DNA of 64,000 nucleotides from Daldinia sp. FL1419 (taxonomy: Eukaryota; Ascomycota; Sordariomycetes; Xylariales; Hypoxylaceae): positions 124,001 to 188,000 of the forward strand of contig MU623361.1 of assembly GCA_025201765.1 (NCBI GenBank), written 5' to 3'. Below, piece after piece: positions 37,085 through 50,004 of the stretch. A model generated the notes under the pieces. It saw only the letters and a program-made list of their open reading frames with translations. It had not been told where the DNA came from and did no database searches. The stretch's first letter is position 1. Every line of letters begins with the position of its first letter. A program made the position numbers and the translations under genes.

Positions 37085-38271
37085 GTCTGATGAGTCTGAT
37101 CCGTCTTACGAGTTGGGGACCGGAGATACCTAGGTACGTAAACCAAGGAGCAAGATAAGCCTTTGAATCTAGGAAAGGAGGCAGGATAGAGTCACACGAC
37201 AAGTAACACTCGCGAACGTAGGTGATTGTTAGAAGAAGCTATTCTGGTGAGGTTCTTTCTCAAAGGAGGTAGATAACCTATCCCAATGTATGGGCCGGGG
37301 CAGCGCTAAGGCATGCGGCCGGGATCTTGGTTGCATGTCACGTACATATTGCTGAGCGCTTGTGACGGGGAACCCTGAAACGTTGAATCGTCGTTACGCT
37401 TTCGCCCAATCTGCAGCTGGTTACGTCATGATGAAGCTGTCGACGGAGTTTACTGTGGTTCTCTTGGGAATTTCTCATCGTGCCGAAGATTTGTTGGAAC
37501 TTGTGCATCTACATAAAAAATAATATCCGTCCACTTCTTCTGGGTCGACTAACCTAGAGACATATACATGCGGTTGCAAGAGGGTAGAAAGAATAAAATG
37601 AGGGCAAAACTTGTTAAATATAAATAGTTAGTTAGATTTCAAATATCAACATTATATTCATAAACACACACACTCGAGAGTTGAGATATACGCTACCAAG
37701 CCGACCATGGAAGGTGTTTCGTCTCTTCTCTTCTCGCCTTGTCTCGTCTCTTCTCAGGCTGTCCAACGGAACAAAAAATGTACCGTATAAACGCCTTTCC
37801 CTCTACTACCTCCTATACACAGTAATAATAAAAATAAAATAAAACAAACGTAAATAGACTCAAACCCCTCATGAGGTTCCTGCCTGCCCTGGTAGCAGGT
37901 TGAGTCGCTTGATGTTATCGGCCGTCACAGTAACGTTAGTCTGAATAGTTGAATATGTAAAACTCCCTTCAACCAACCCTCCGTCTGCTCCCCATCCCTA
38001 GTTTTTTGATTGGAAAATAATAAAAAAATCACAATCCGCGCGTCCCGTGTGCAGTTCCTCGCGCTAAAATGCCCTCGACGCCCCTCATGCTTCCTCGTAT
38101 CCGTCGTGCTTATGTTTGTGTGGCTTTCCAAAGGAACGCTTAGGTACTTGGCCCGCGTCCTGCTTTTCGTGCGAATCTCTGAATAAATACAGTTTAACTA
38201 GTCGCTAGCTAGCTAATGGATCGTCCTGGTATGGCGTATTCAAATTTTCCGCAGGTGATCGGATGCCGGAT
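37085..38271. other. Spacer: promoter of methyltransferase and 3' flank of regulator
   Basis: No gene seen. It includes an A-rich tract (37820-37850) and a CTTCTC/GTCTC-rich stretch near 37720-37760. Confidence 0.55.
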
Positions 38272-41200
38272 TCATCCCCCGTTCTGTGTCGCGGATCCGT
38301 TCTCGAAGCTGGGATACGAACCTCCCGTGAACTCAGCCCAGTCCCAGTCAAGTCCTCCGGACATCTGCCATAGTTCCTGCGGTAGTAGTGGCTGATATCC
38401 ACCCGCAACGCCAGTTCCGGCAGCACCCGGTAAGGATGGCGACGTAATCGGTTGCCCGAAGCCCGTCACTTCTGCGAAGCTTCCAAAGTCCAAAGCGCTA
38501 GGGTTCCATTCCTGCTGTTGTTGCGGTGACGGAGATGGCCAAGCTCCTGGCCCGTCGCGCGGCGCCGAACCGTTAGTCGAGCTGGCCGTGTTCATGGGAC
38601 TGAAACCACCATTTGCAGCGTTATTGGCGCGGTTCTGTTCTCCGTTGAATTTGGGCGATAATTGAGAGGATCCCGAGTAATTTCCGGTCGGTGTAGCTGC
38701 CGATGAGGGTCGTGGGGTATTGTTCATCTGAGATGGGGATGGTTGGCTGATGGAGGCCCTCTGAGGCTCGTGACTCTTGCGTTTTCGTCTATTGGTCTCG
38801 CGTTCGGCCTTGTCGATGACGATCTTGGCGATTCGTTCGAATTCGGAACACACGCCGAGCATACGGTGTACCCCACCAGTTTCCGCCTCTTGACCCAGGG
38901 TAGAAAGGAAAGTCACCACCAGATTCATTAATTTCGTGTCCGACTTCGCTCGTGGGTCTAATGGGTTCTGCAGGATATTCCCGAAGAGCGTGACGAGTGC
39001 CGAGACAGGGAAGTAGAGAATAAGCCTGCAGCACAGATTATTAGTACGGGGGGAAACAAGCGCAGATACTGGAAATGTTGAGGAACTCACCAAACGCAGG
39101 AAAAATCGCCCTGCGGGATATACTTGAGCAGTTGAATACTTGCTCGCGCGGCGGATGCGCACAGAGCTGCTGATGCAAATACCCGCGGATTTAAGGGCCT
39201 GGCATTTAGACCCTGAATTGCGTAATTGGATAGTCGACTCGTCCAGTAGCCGTGGTGTACAGACATGCGGTGGATCGTAGTGAGGGCGTTGTAATAAGAG
39301 AAGTGTAACATAACCACGTGGACTATCAGAGGAGTGTGAGACGCTTTTATTTCGTGTTCTGGGCGGAAGTCAATCGGGATATTGTCCTTCCACGTTTCTA
39401 GCTGCTTATCCAGTTCACCGATGGTTTGTAGCAGCTCACCGTCCGACAACTTTGTGGCTTTGGTCGAGTATAGCCTCTTATAAACCTGGCTCTCAATAAC
39501 TGTCAATTCGCACATCGCTCGGAATAGATTCATCTTTCCCTTCCCATCGGCAAGAGGGATATTGCCAATATTGTCTACTGGATCAGCATCTGGTAACTCT
39601 ACGTTCATATCATCGTCATCCTGTGCCGGTGGTCGTCCGGACCGGAGGCATAGATCCTTATCGAGCATGTATGCTATCCAGAATACTCGTTTCCTTTGCT
39701 CAATTTCGACCGGGTTTAGATTAAACCCACTTCCACGCTTATGCAACCCGATGCTGTGAGACAGCCTGATAGCTGCGGCGACAAGCAGAAACGACGGTTG
39801 GGGGTTAGGGGTCCCCTGCATAAAAGAGGCCATTCCGAGTAAAGCCTGTACGCTTAATAAGTCGGTGTTGCGCATCGTTAATTCGGAGAAAACGCCCATG
39901 GCGTTCTTCATGTATGCCCACGACTTGTCATCCTCTTCCTGCGGTACTAGATTGCTCATGACTCTGAGACGATGCGCGATAGCCAACGCAACATTCAAAC
40001 TGGCCCACCATCCCGAGCCCTGGTAGGGGTCATTGGAGTACTGCCTCTCAACAAGATGCATAAACGTTGGTTGGTGGAACAGCGGGAACATGCAGTTGAA
40101 GTTGTCAAAATAGTCCTTGAGCAGGGATAACGCTTCTGGCTTGGGCGGTAATTGCCGATATATCGGGCGATGGAAGAGGTCACTAAAAATCTCGGGCTTC
40201 CAATGATTCCATTTGTGATCGTCGATGGATACTTCCGATATCATTTGTTGAAATGATCTGTCACCGGTCTTTTCGTTCACCCACTGAATACCCTTCGGTG
40301 AGAATATAGAGAAACCCGACGAGGACCCTAATGCAAGTTAGCGGGACTTCATCGCGGGTTATATCCGTATGTTAGGTAGTACTGACCTATATATCTCGTC
40401 TCTCCAGACTGATTCGTTACTAGTGAGCACATCATTTCTGACAAGGACTCGACCTCTTCGTCCTTTGGCCGCTCAGGTTGTGGTGAGCCGTCTTTCCTAT
40501 AATCCCGGTCCTTAGTTGGCTCGGGAGACGTTAGAGAGCTTCGAGGGGTTGATGCTGCGCCATCGTGGCCGGATGTCGCTTGCGACGGCGACGTGGGATT
40601 CGACGTAGCCGCTTGCGAAGCTTGTCTCGATTGCTGATGCTTCTCGGCGAGGCGCTTCTCTAGTGTAGCCAAGTCGGTTGATTCGTCGTCATCACCAAGT
40701 AGGCCTTTCTTATCTTGTGAGCCAATGCTTGCAAGACTGTACAGTTCAAGACTCAAGACGTACCGGACAACCTTAATAAACTCTCCATGCGTCCTAAACG
40801 GTTCTCAAGACCTTCGATATACTTTGCACTATTGATATCGGTCAGTCTTAAGTTGTACTTGGTCGGATTCCAATCATTCATACCCCTTTGGCGGGCTTCT
40901 CTTCTTCTCGACTTGGGTGAAGACGCAGTCCGTCTTATAATTGATACAATGTGTGCACGCGGGAAGTTTTCCATCGCACTTAATTTTCTTCTTTCGACAC
41001 ATATCGCAAGCCTTCATTTATTCAGGTCAACCTATGTACATCCGCATAACCGAAACTGGTGACAACTCACCCGTGCAATTCTCCTTCTCTTTGCATCGTT
41101 CGGATCATCTAATAGTGACGACGGATCAAAAGCCATTTGCGCCGCGAGTTCCGGATGTAGTACCGGTATGCCATCGTGACTATAAGCCCCGAATATCTGT

Positions 41201-41277
41201 GGTGGTTGGTTCATCAGTTGTGGACGGGACATTCCTGGTATTTGGAAGCCCCCGGGATCAACCCTCATGTGATCCAT
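38272..41277 (-). CDS. Zn(II)2Cys6 transcription factor with fungal-specific TF domain
   Basis: Predicted nuclear regulator of 902 aa in six exons (minus): 41277-41071, 41011-40884, 40828-40764, 40704-40387, 40327-39091 and 39025-38272. The zinc cluster is encoded by exon 2: Cys 71, 74, 81, 88, 91 and 98 ([26 protein letters not shown]). It is followed by a linker and dimerisation helix [20 protein letters not shown] in exons 2-3. The fungal-specific TF domain lies in exon 5 (about residues 300-500; [42 protein letters not shown]). The C-terminus is Ser/Asn/Pro-rich and ends with Trp-containing [16 protein letters not shown], a possible activation segment. Intron 3 (40763-40705, 59 bp) uses an AAG acceptor, chosen because it restores [11 protein letters not shown] in frame. 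Target genes cannot be inferred. Confidence 0.9.
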
Positions 41278-43780
41278 GATCTCTCCTTTACGAGCTCAGT
41301 CGTTGTTTCGGTTGAAATTCGCTGCTCTGGGAAGATAAGAAAATCGTCGGGGTGGTTATCGAGGTACACGACGTTATCGTGGAGGGGAGCTTTGGTTAGT
41401 TAAGAGGTTAATGTAAATTGACGTTTTTAGAGAAATAATAATTCAGCCTAGGTAGTTTTTAGGTAGGTATTCCTAGGGATGTACTCTGTGTGGTACTAGG
41501 ATTTTGCGGACTTAAAGTGTCCCCCCCCCCCATGGAATATGGAACTTGGACCATGGACAGCGATCGATCTCCTTGCCTGTCTTTATCGAAATTGCCAACG
41601 GGTCTGTCTCCAGTCAAGACTCTTAGCAAGTGCGCTATTCGCTCGGTGAATTATCTAAAGGGGCTTGGAGCGGGTTTAAACGCCGGGCTGTAGTGTATGT
41701 ACAGGGCTCTCTGTACGGTGTACATTCGCGGATTCGTACTCGGTTTTGGGGGTTTTTTTCTAAACTTGGTACCAGATAGAAAAGAATTAGGCGCCAAGAA
41801 ATGCTGATTGAACACAAAAAGATATTTTAAGGGTTAACAAATCTGTATAGTTAAGTTGTCATGTCGCGTGACTTAGGTATCAAGGCCAATAGTCTATCAG
41901 AATACTTGCTCAAAATAATTAGCAACTTATTCTTGTCTTCTCTTCCGCAGGGTGTGGCAACAAAAGAGTGAAGAAAAGAAAAGATCTCGTATGGGATACT
42001 TGAGACAACAGAATGGACATTCCGTTTGTCTGAGACCCTATGATGTCCGCTGGTAACGCTAGCTGACTAGTATCGACTTTCAGGGACGTGCGAAGGCTTC
42101 CCTCCTAGTCCAGACAATGATTCAGTAGGATGGAGGTTCCCCACGAATCAGAATTCATCATGACAGCACCAAAGGGTCTGGGGTGGTATTATGAGGGGAT
42201 CCTTTCGCCCTGAGTACCGGCAGGGGGCCTGATATGATGGATGCTCGTGCTGTCGGTTATCATGTACCTCACATCCGAACGCGCCTGTTCCATGATTTGC
42301 AACTTGGCTAACAAGACTTATCATTTCGTCGAAAGATTCGTCTCAAGTATCGTAGTTTTCTTCCCCTCCCCTCCCCCCTTGAGGTTAAGATAAAAGATTA
42401 CCTAGGAGGTCAAGAATTGACTCGATCGGACAAAATGATACACTAGACCCTTGGATACTGGAGGAAAAGTCCCCGAGTCTTAGTCCAGCCCCTCTTACCA
42501 TTTTTGGCAATTAAGAATATCAATGCGCCGTGTCAGATGCCTCTTTATCAGAAATTTACATCAAAGTCAGGACGCTAGGAACTGAGGCAATAGACAAGAT
42601 TCAAGAATTCATTCTGTATCTCTTCAAGCTAATCCAGTGAGCTTGCATATCTATCTCCTTAAAAACGTGACGACATAAAGTAGAAAACATCATATGATAA
42701 TATTTCGATGTATTGCAAGCCAGCCCGTTTGATGTCGGAGGCCGCCAACCATGTACACAAGGTTTATAAGCTTCAATCCTTCCCCCAGTGCTAGGCTACG
42801 TGCATCCCCCGTTCTTAGGCCTGGCCGCCTTACAGAGGTCACTTCCGTTTCATGCGCTTAATATGGGATGAAGAATCTAGTCCAGGCACAACACTTAGCC
42901 GGATGACGAGATCTATCTGCGAGTGTATGCGTTAGCGTCATCCGGGGTAAAGGTACACGCCGTAGACATCGACGAGCTAAGCTTGTCTTAACTTGACTCG
43001 GCCACATTGTCTGAGCTGGGTGTTTGTCACCAAACAGCGTGGCGGTATGCCGGCACGGCGGTATGGAGGTATCGATTTGTAATAACGGGCCAAAGCGTCA
43101 ACGGAATCGTGGATAGGAGATCCAGTCGCGTTTCATAGCCGTCTCAACTAACCCATCTCAAAGGAAGCGTCCGTTGATCGTATTAGGAAATAAAATGCGA
43201 TATACACTTATGCTTAGGAATAAATGCTTAGCACATAGCTATTCACGTCCATAGTGACGAATTCATAACGAAGGAATGCCTCTTAAGCCAGCCACAATAG
43301 GGGTAAACTTAGCTTACATACGCTTTATAGGCCCATGTGCCGGCGTAACAAGGCGAGCCTTTCCACCTAAGTCCTGAAAACGGTTGTCACACAAGATCCG
43401 AGATGACACTGGCAAAATACGTTTGAAGACAATTATGCTTGATTAGGAGCAGACCAGAGGAGATGGCTGCCGCGATCTCGACTCCCAAATATCGTGCTCT
43501 CATTATTGCTATCCAGTCCGAAGACCCGGGGCAACATTTGACTATTTACAAGAAATGGTTTACATCTGACATAGGGGCGAAAGCCGAAAAGTGGCTTTCT
43601 ACCCCTTTACCCTCCCCCATAACCCTCTTTGAGTTTTTATTTCAAATATCAACGCCAACCCGATGCCGTGACGAGTGTTATATCGACACGAAATAACAAA
43701 CAGGTATCATCATAAAGGAAAAGGGCGAAATGTATACAGGTAAAGTGATAAAAAAAAAAGTAGGGTATCTATCCGGGGGG
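41278..43780. other. Spacer without a convincing gene
   Basis: Promoter of the Zn2Cys6 regulator on the left, then about 2 kb with no recognisable gene. A 76-codon ATG-initiated frame inside 43439-43696 (+; MAAAISTPKYRALIIAIQ) has no known relative and ends just before the convergent membrane-protein gene. There is a C10 homopolymer at 41521-41530. Confidence 0.5.
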
Positions 43781-45552
43781 TCATAACTCCTCGGTAAACC
43801 GGGAGGCTGAGCCATGGGAACGACTCGACCCATCATAAGAAGGGTGGGATCGTCCAAGTGGATCTCGGGGAGGCTCGAGGGGTGAATTGTCTAAAACAGG
43901 ACTGAAGGTTGCTTGCTCCGTTTTCGGTGTCCGGGCCGGCCCCGGATTGAAAACCGGGATTCCACTTTCCGGCCGCATCGGTGCACCTACGGCTAACCTA
44001 GTCGGTGCAAGCCCACCACCTAATCCAGGGAAGGCCGAGTCTCTATATTCGATAGACTGGTCGCTTAGGACAGTGTCGCGAGGATCCGAGTAACCATCAC
44101 CACCGAATTGAATAACAGGAGGCAGCTTTCTTCCCGAAACCTTGGAAAATCCTCGTTCGCCACCATCTGCAGAGGCGGCACTACGTCCGGAGAATCGTTT
44201 GTATCCAGTCAAGCTGGCAAGAGCCGCGGGAATTGCAAAAGGAATCGAACGCCGTGTTTCAGACATACCGCCATCTCCACCACCAGGACCGGAATTCCCA
44301 ACCAAACCGCCGCCGGGGCCTCGTTCACTCATGGAACCCCGCATAAGCCTAGCGGTGTTCTGGCGTTTCTTCCATCGGAGAAGGAAGAGAGCAAGGATCA
44401 AAAGTCCGGCAAGTGCAGCTACACCTCCTAGAACGCTTCCTGCGACGGTTGCCGCTTCCGGTCCATTTGAACTAGAGTCGTCATCGGTCGCTACGGCGCT
44501 CGTAGAAGATGGTTGTGCATTGCCGACGCCGACGCTACTATCGTCCGTCTGGGTGGGCACCCCGAAAGAACCAAAAGTAGTCGAAGTGGGATCGGAACTG
44601 GTAGTAGTAGTCGGCGAAGAAGTAGAAAAATCAGACGAAGATGCAGTACCAGAGGACGCAGACACGGAGGTATTGAAGCCTTCGATAGAAAACGGAGGTA
44701 ATGAAGTAGAACTGGTACTGTTGGGAGAAAGAGTGGACGAAGAAGCTAAGCCACGTATACGTTAGAACCGGATGGCAAAGCGACAGCGACGTGCGAATTA
44801 ATTAATCAATTAATTAATTAAATTGAAAATACGAAAAAAAAGTATAAAAAATAAGAAATAAAATAAAATAAAATAAAATACTTACATTGGGTTGTGTTAG
44901 TCACGCCAGCCAAGGAGGGGAAAACGGGAGAACCTGATAAAGGAGTGGACGTCAAAGGCGAATAAGATAATGTGGGAAAGATAGTAGGCATCGAAGACTC
45001 CGACGGTGCTACGGTCGGGTCTATCGTGGGGATGGAAGTCGAAGAGAGGCCGTCGCCTTCATCGTCGCTAGTTCCCGGTGCAGAAGTAGGCAAAGCAGGA
45101 ACCGAAGCAGAATTTGATATCGGTGGTGATGTTGTAGTTGTTGTGCTGCTGCTGCTGCTGTTGCTACTAGTACTAGTACTAGTACTGCTGTTGTTGGTGG
45201 CGGTGGTGGTGGTGGTCGGCTCGACAGTAACGTCAGGTTCGGAGCTAGTGATATAGCTGGAGGACGTAGATGGTGTCGGTTGGGATGTAGTGAGGGTCTG
45301 GGTAGTAATGGGGACACCGGCGGAATCGATAAGCTCGAGAACGGAAACGGTCTCGACGATTATAGTGGGTTCCGAATCGGCACGTTTGTGGCCCCTTTTG
45401 TTACCGTTTTGAGAACGAGCGTGGTGGGTGTGTTGATGATTGTGATTGTGATGGTGGTGACTTTGGTGAGTTTCTCTAGAGTTGTGAAAATGATTGTGTT
45501 GATGTACGTCTCGGGTCTGAGGGAGTGAAGACCCCGAGACTGGGGTTGTCAT
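43781..45552 (-). CDS. Ser/Thr-rich single-pass membrane protein with His-rich N-terminus
   Basis: Predicted protein of 543 aa, exons 45552-44886 and 44745-43781 (minus), joined T|CT across a GTAAGT...TTAG intron. Order: a His/Asn-rich head (residues 18-45, about half His), a dibasic region ending KRGHKRAD, a long Ser/Thr-rich stretch likely to be O-glycosylated, one membrane segment (VAGSVLGGVAALAGLLILALFLL), then a basic stop-transfer RWKKRQ and a Gly/Pro/Ser-rich cytoplasmic tail of about 190 residues. This layout resembles fungal wall-stress sensor-like or mucin-like proteins (Mid2/Wsc style), but there is no WSC domain. No signal peptide is visible at the chosen ATG, and no upstream exon encoding one was found within about 500 bp. 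The function is unknown. Confidence 0.75.
45147..45192. repeat. Serine-coding trinucleotide repeats
   Basis: GCT and ACTAGT-type repeats within exon 1 of the membrane protein, encoding a Ser/Thr run on the minus strand. They may be variable in length between strains. Confidence 0.8.
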
Positions 45553-48500
45553 CGCGCGTGGCGGTGAAATGGAGAAATACGAGCTTTTTTTTAAATCCAA
45601 AGTACGTGCGTGCGTGTAAGCGTGTGTTACTAGAATACTAGTTTTTTTTTAGAGGCAGAGTCGCGGATTCGCTGGGTGGATTTTGGGGGCGCGGTTTTAC
45701 GGTTTGCGGTTCGCTGCTTGAGGACTCGTCTGGCGTCTGGCCTACACTAAAAGCTGCGGCTAGCTGTAGATGGCTAGCTGGCTAGCTGGCTAACAGGTCT
45801 AACAGGTATGAAAAAATGAGTGTGAGAAAATAGAGAGAATGAATGCGTTAGTTTAGGTTGCTGATCGTCCAGAGTAGCATCCCATCATTATCGTATTATT
45901 ATCGTCCCCTATTCCTGCTTCTTCTCTATCTTTGTGGTCCTTCTATCGTTGCCGGATCCTCATTGTTGTTGGCGCGAGAGGCTGGAACCGAAACATCGAC
46001 ACCCACAAGCGACGAAACGGTCGGCCGGACGGTTAAGGTGAGGATAAAGAGGGTAAAGGAGAGGAAAGAGAGAAAAAAAAAATTAAATGAAACAACCCCG
46101 GAGGTGGAAGCGTTTTGATAATATGTTTGTCAATCGAAAAATTAAAATGAGATACCTTTTCAGCAGTGGACTCATCGTTAGCTTCGTTGAAAGCTCGACA
46201 TGGCACTGAATGTTGGGGGGCCTTGTCTCGCTGTAAATGGACGACAGTGCTGAAAGGGTGATGCTGCTCATTTCGCTTGGGCTGAGCGTTGTCCCTCTGA
46301 CCAGGGGGTCATAGACATATCGGCCAATCATAAACAATTGCTACGAGCAAGGACATGGGCAAACCCATCTGCGATTGTCTACGATTGGTCCTCGAGACGG
46401 GGATTTCTTTACAAACATACGGGCATCTCTTGCAATCCTCATCATCACCAGGTTGTTCCATATCCATTCATGACGTTTTGTCTTCTTTCGAAGCCCCTTT
46501 TTAAGGCTTAAGACTCTTTTACCTTGTTCATCAACCATTTACCACTGTGGATATCAAAGACTTGAATTAATCCGATAACAGAGCTACATATAAAGGTACC
46601 TACGCTAGGTACAATACAATGCCTAAGGTGAGGTATAGTTACCTGGGTAGTTAGTTATATGAACTGCAATACATCAAAACAAATGGTGCACGGGGCGGAC
46701 GAATATGATTGTACCCTCGACCTCGACACCTCGACACCTCTAAACTAACATGCCAAGCCTGTAACCAATGCAGGAACACGAAGTTTTAACTGCAGTAAGT
46801 TAACAACCTAAACCCCCACGAGGTTAGCCACAGGTAAGCAAGATAGAATGATGATTCGATCCAATTCGTGTGGTGTGGTGTATACACTTATGTAGTGTAG
46901 CCGCCATATGCAAACCACCCGGTCCATCGCAGATTGGATGACTTTATTTATTTATGTATGGTTGGCGGGTACATAGTACCTAATGTAAAGCAGCTCGTAT
47001 TCCTTGGTGCAGATCCGTCTGCTGGAAAGCCACGCGATTCGGATTGATTGACTCCTTCGACATTTAAACGATTCATGACTGAGCTCGTGTCACCAGGTTT
47101 ACAGGTAGCTCTTACATCTTTCTTCTCCTCGTCTTCTCCATCTTCTCTCGTTAGGGTTATCGTCGATCTACTGTACCACATTCAGGTCATATCTAGGTAC
47201 GCTACTAATTTCTGTTGCATTGTTGCTAAAAAGAACCACCAGCACTAGTCCGTAGTCTGCTTGGTCTACTCGGATCGGTCTGGGCTTACGGCCTAATATT
47301 AGATGGCGTCAGGGCCCCCAGGCCAAAAGGTGGACCGCCTTATTTTATGTCGCGGGTGCTTACGCGCAGCCTTCTGGTACTTGGCTATTCTAAAATCACC
47401 ATCGTTTAGGAGGGTTGCGTCATAGTTCATATACGATTCCCCCATGATGGAGTCATCAGGATATAGGATCTAGCATCTTACCTCTTAGGCAATGGGGAAA
47501 GAAAGGAGAGAAATATTCGCTGTGGGTATACCATTGTTTACTTGTATAAAAGAAGGGATACGTACGCACGTATGTGAAAAGGTAGGCATTAATTATGTTG
47601 TTGTGAGACCACGAATCTCGAGCTAAGATGCTCCTAGTTTAGCACGAGCTGCCAACTACCTACATTAGCTTCGGTCTACGCCCTATTTTTGCACCAGTCC
47701 GCATAGTATATACGCACTATCGTCGTGTCTAGACTCGCAACAACGCATGAGATTCGTTGGATTTGTCTACTTAGCTTAACTAAACGATATCTAGTATCTT
47801 ACGAGCATACGTTGCCCGTGTTTCAACATCTCGTTCCGGGCGAAGTTTACAAGAGATGTCTTCGAACTCGCCTAGAGAAGGTAAACCATGGAATATCGTG
47901 GCGTAGCAGTTTTCAATAAGGTTACCAAACGCGCTCCTATGAAAAAAAACCCTGTCTCATCTCATCGTATATAATGAAAGTGGCTTACTAGGTATCTAGT
48001 AAATACTATGCAAATAGCTCTTATGTAACACCATATCCTGCTAAAGAAGCGAGCTTACGGCTTGATTTTTGGCCAGCTTCGGGTCTTACAAGAAAGAGAA
48101 GATAGACAATTTAAAGTATGAGGTGCTAAATCTAGTTGATCTGTCAGTCTCCCTTTATATTTATTATTCTCCAATTAGGGAGGTGAGATCCTTTTGAAGG
48201 GATATCACCTTACGACAAACAAAGTCGTGACACTCGAGGTTGGTTTATGTTAGATGATTGGATCTCACCAACCATTAGGACCGAAAAGAGAAGTCGCCAT
48301 CACACCAAGGCAAGGCCAAACATTAGGCCTACAGAGGAACTTATTTACTGATAATGTGGTGCTGGCCGCTAGATAATTGTCCAATTGAAAGCAATTCCTT
48401 AACTCCTCCAAGACAAGTTCCACGGGAGTGTTCGGAGATTTCCCCTATATTTCCTAACCCATACAACAAGGCAAATACATACCCAAAACAGGTAGCTAGG

Positions 48501-48956
48501 AAACGTCAAGAATATCGAAAGATGCATATTATTGATTGTAAATTATGCAAGCAATAACGTCGTGCCTATGATGCCATTTTTTTACTATAATAGACTACTA
48601 AAAGTTGAAGGACGTATCTAAGCCGGGCTCGATTTCGGAAGATTTAACGTTATCACTCTACACTCCTTTGACCATCGGCTACAATGGTAAGATTTAATAT
48701 TGTAACGTCAAAATTGAGAACGCTGGACATCTAGGTATTATTCCCATGTGTAATCGACAGGCAGTAGACATATTTGAACTCATCTATACTTGCTTTCTCA
48801 TATATCCTTCCGTAAGGCCTTTCAATTATCTATCCGTCTATATTATGCCAACGACGAAGAGGCTCGAAATTAGATATCTGTCGAGCTCTCATATGGAATA
48901 AAACAAATCTTCAAGTTCGACGGTTTCATACGTCCGTTGATCCTCGTATGTTCACT
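45553..48956. other. Spacer without a convincing gene
   Basis: Promoter of the membrane-protein gene, with GCTAGCTGG repeats near 45760-45795, then about 3 kb in which I recognise no gene. A cluster of related inverted motifs (GGTGAGATCC/GGATCTCACC) lies at 48181-48272. Confidence 0.5.
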
Positions 48957-49202
48957 TCAGCTAACCCTGAGTTTTGAGAGTTCTTGGTTCAATTGCGCCG
49001 TGATTTTGTTGTCCGTGATAGAATCTCTGTAGGCATTTAAGAACCATTCCAATTCCCTCGACAGAATAATAAAAGTCACGCCACCGCTTCGTTTCTCCCT
49101 TAGCCATGGCCCGGGTTTAGCGAAGTAATAATGATTGGGATCAAAACCATTGTGTACAAGATTGAGTAGCTTAGTTGGGCCCATGCACATAGTAATGACC
49201 AT
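48957..49202 (-). CDS. Short open frame of unknown nature (candidate)
   Basis: 81 codons from an ATG at 49202 to a stop at 48957. The product (MVITMCMGPTKLLNLVHNGF...) has mixed, non-repetitive composition and a helical C-terminal half, but I recognise no family. It lies about 140 bp downstream of the LOC1 stop codon on the same strand. It could be a small orphan gene, an exon or a relic. Confidence 0.22.
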   Translation of the reverse strand: MVITMCMGPTKLLNLVHNGFDPNHYYFAKPGPWLREKRSGGVTFIILSRELEWFLNAYRDSITDNKITAQLNQELSKLRVS

Positions 49203-49341
49203 ATTAATTTCGTCTTAGGGGTATCACGAAAATTGTTTTGATGTTAATCTTATCGATCAATGCTCGCATTTTCCCCCTAGGGGACAGCCCGAATCAACGC
49301 CAAAACGCCGTCCAGTCATTCATGTTCCCGTCCAAGATTCC

Positions 49342-50004
49342 CTAGGCAAATGATACCCTCTTCTTCTTAGGTTTGGTGGCCTTGGTCCCGGCAGATGTAG
49401 CTTCCTTAATCACAACGTCGTCGTCGTTTTCGTTAGACTGCTTAGTCCTCTTCCTTTTCCTCCTTAGCGAATCCTTGGTCTCGTCCAGCTTCGCCTTCTT
49501 CTCTTCCTCCTTCTTCTCCGCCTCGATTCTTCTCGCCTCTCGTATCTCTTCCATCTGCCGGGCCTTGATCATCTTGGACTCGATCTCGCCCTCTTTATCA
49601 GCCTGCACCATGGCTAGAATCGTATTCATGCTTTCCTATTTGCGCAATGATACATTTTAGCGTCAATTCGCTAGGTACCGATAGAGTGATCATTTGCGAA
49701 CTGGTCATACCTTGTCATCCACGAAAACCTTGCCTTTCTTCTTCCCTTTTGGCTTCGTAACTCCAACTGGGGTTATCATATTCAACTCTGGGATCCCCAA
49801 TTCCTTTTCCGTGTAGACCTTCTTTTTCTTCTTTAGCAGACCGGGAGTGTTTTTCCCTTTTACCTGCTTCGAGAGTACTGGGCCTTTCCTTTTCGACTTA
49901 ACGATGCCATCCGATGGACCTCCTTTCGACGATTTGCTAGAACTTATACCAGACTTATTCGCGGCATGCTTATTTTTGACTGTCCTTGTTCTTGAAGGGG
50001 CCAT
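49342..50004 (-). CDS. LOC1: Loc1-type 60S ribosome assembly / mRNA localisation protein
   Basis: Nucleolar basic protein of 195 aa, two exons of 294 nt each: 50004-49711 and 49635-49342 (minus), intron GTATGA...AATAG in phase 0. The signature is the stretch [20 protein letters not shown], then [11 protein letters not shown] followed, across the intron, by [20 protein letters not shown] and a long Lys/Glu/Arg coiled segment. These match fungal Loc1 proteins, which bind double-stranded RNA and act in 60S subunit assembly and, in yeast, ASH1 mRNA localisation. Both ends are Lys-rich, as expected of a nucleolar protein. It is divergently arranged with HIS3, with about 1.1 kb between the start codons. 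Confidence 0.9.

Noticed and set aside
36157..37146. Single 329-codon frame through intron 1 of the methyltransferase
   Set aside because: Its N-terminal part is the intron and a wrong frame of exon 1. The spliced model gives a conserved N-terminus and C-terminus instead.
43439..43696. 85-codon plus-strand frame before the membrane-protein gene
   Set aside because: It begins at a TTG (76 codons from the first ATG), has no known relative, and lies in the 3' flank of a convergent gene. Mentioned only in the spacer note.
45858..46118. Plus-strand frame with a signal-peptide-like hydrophobic stretch
   Set aside because: No ATG starts it, and the downstream part is Lys/Arg low complexity. It lies in the promoter of the minus-strand membrane-protein gene.
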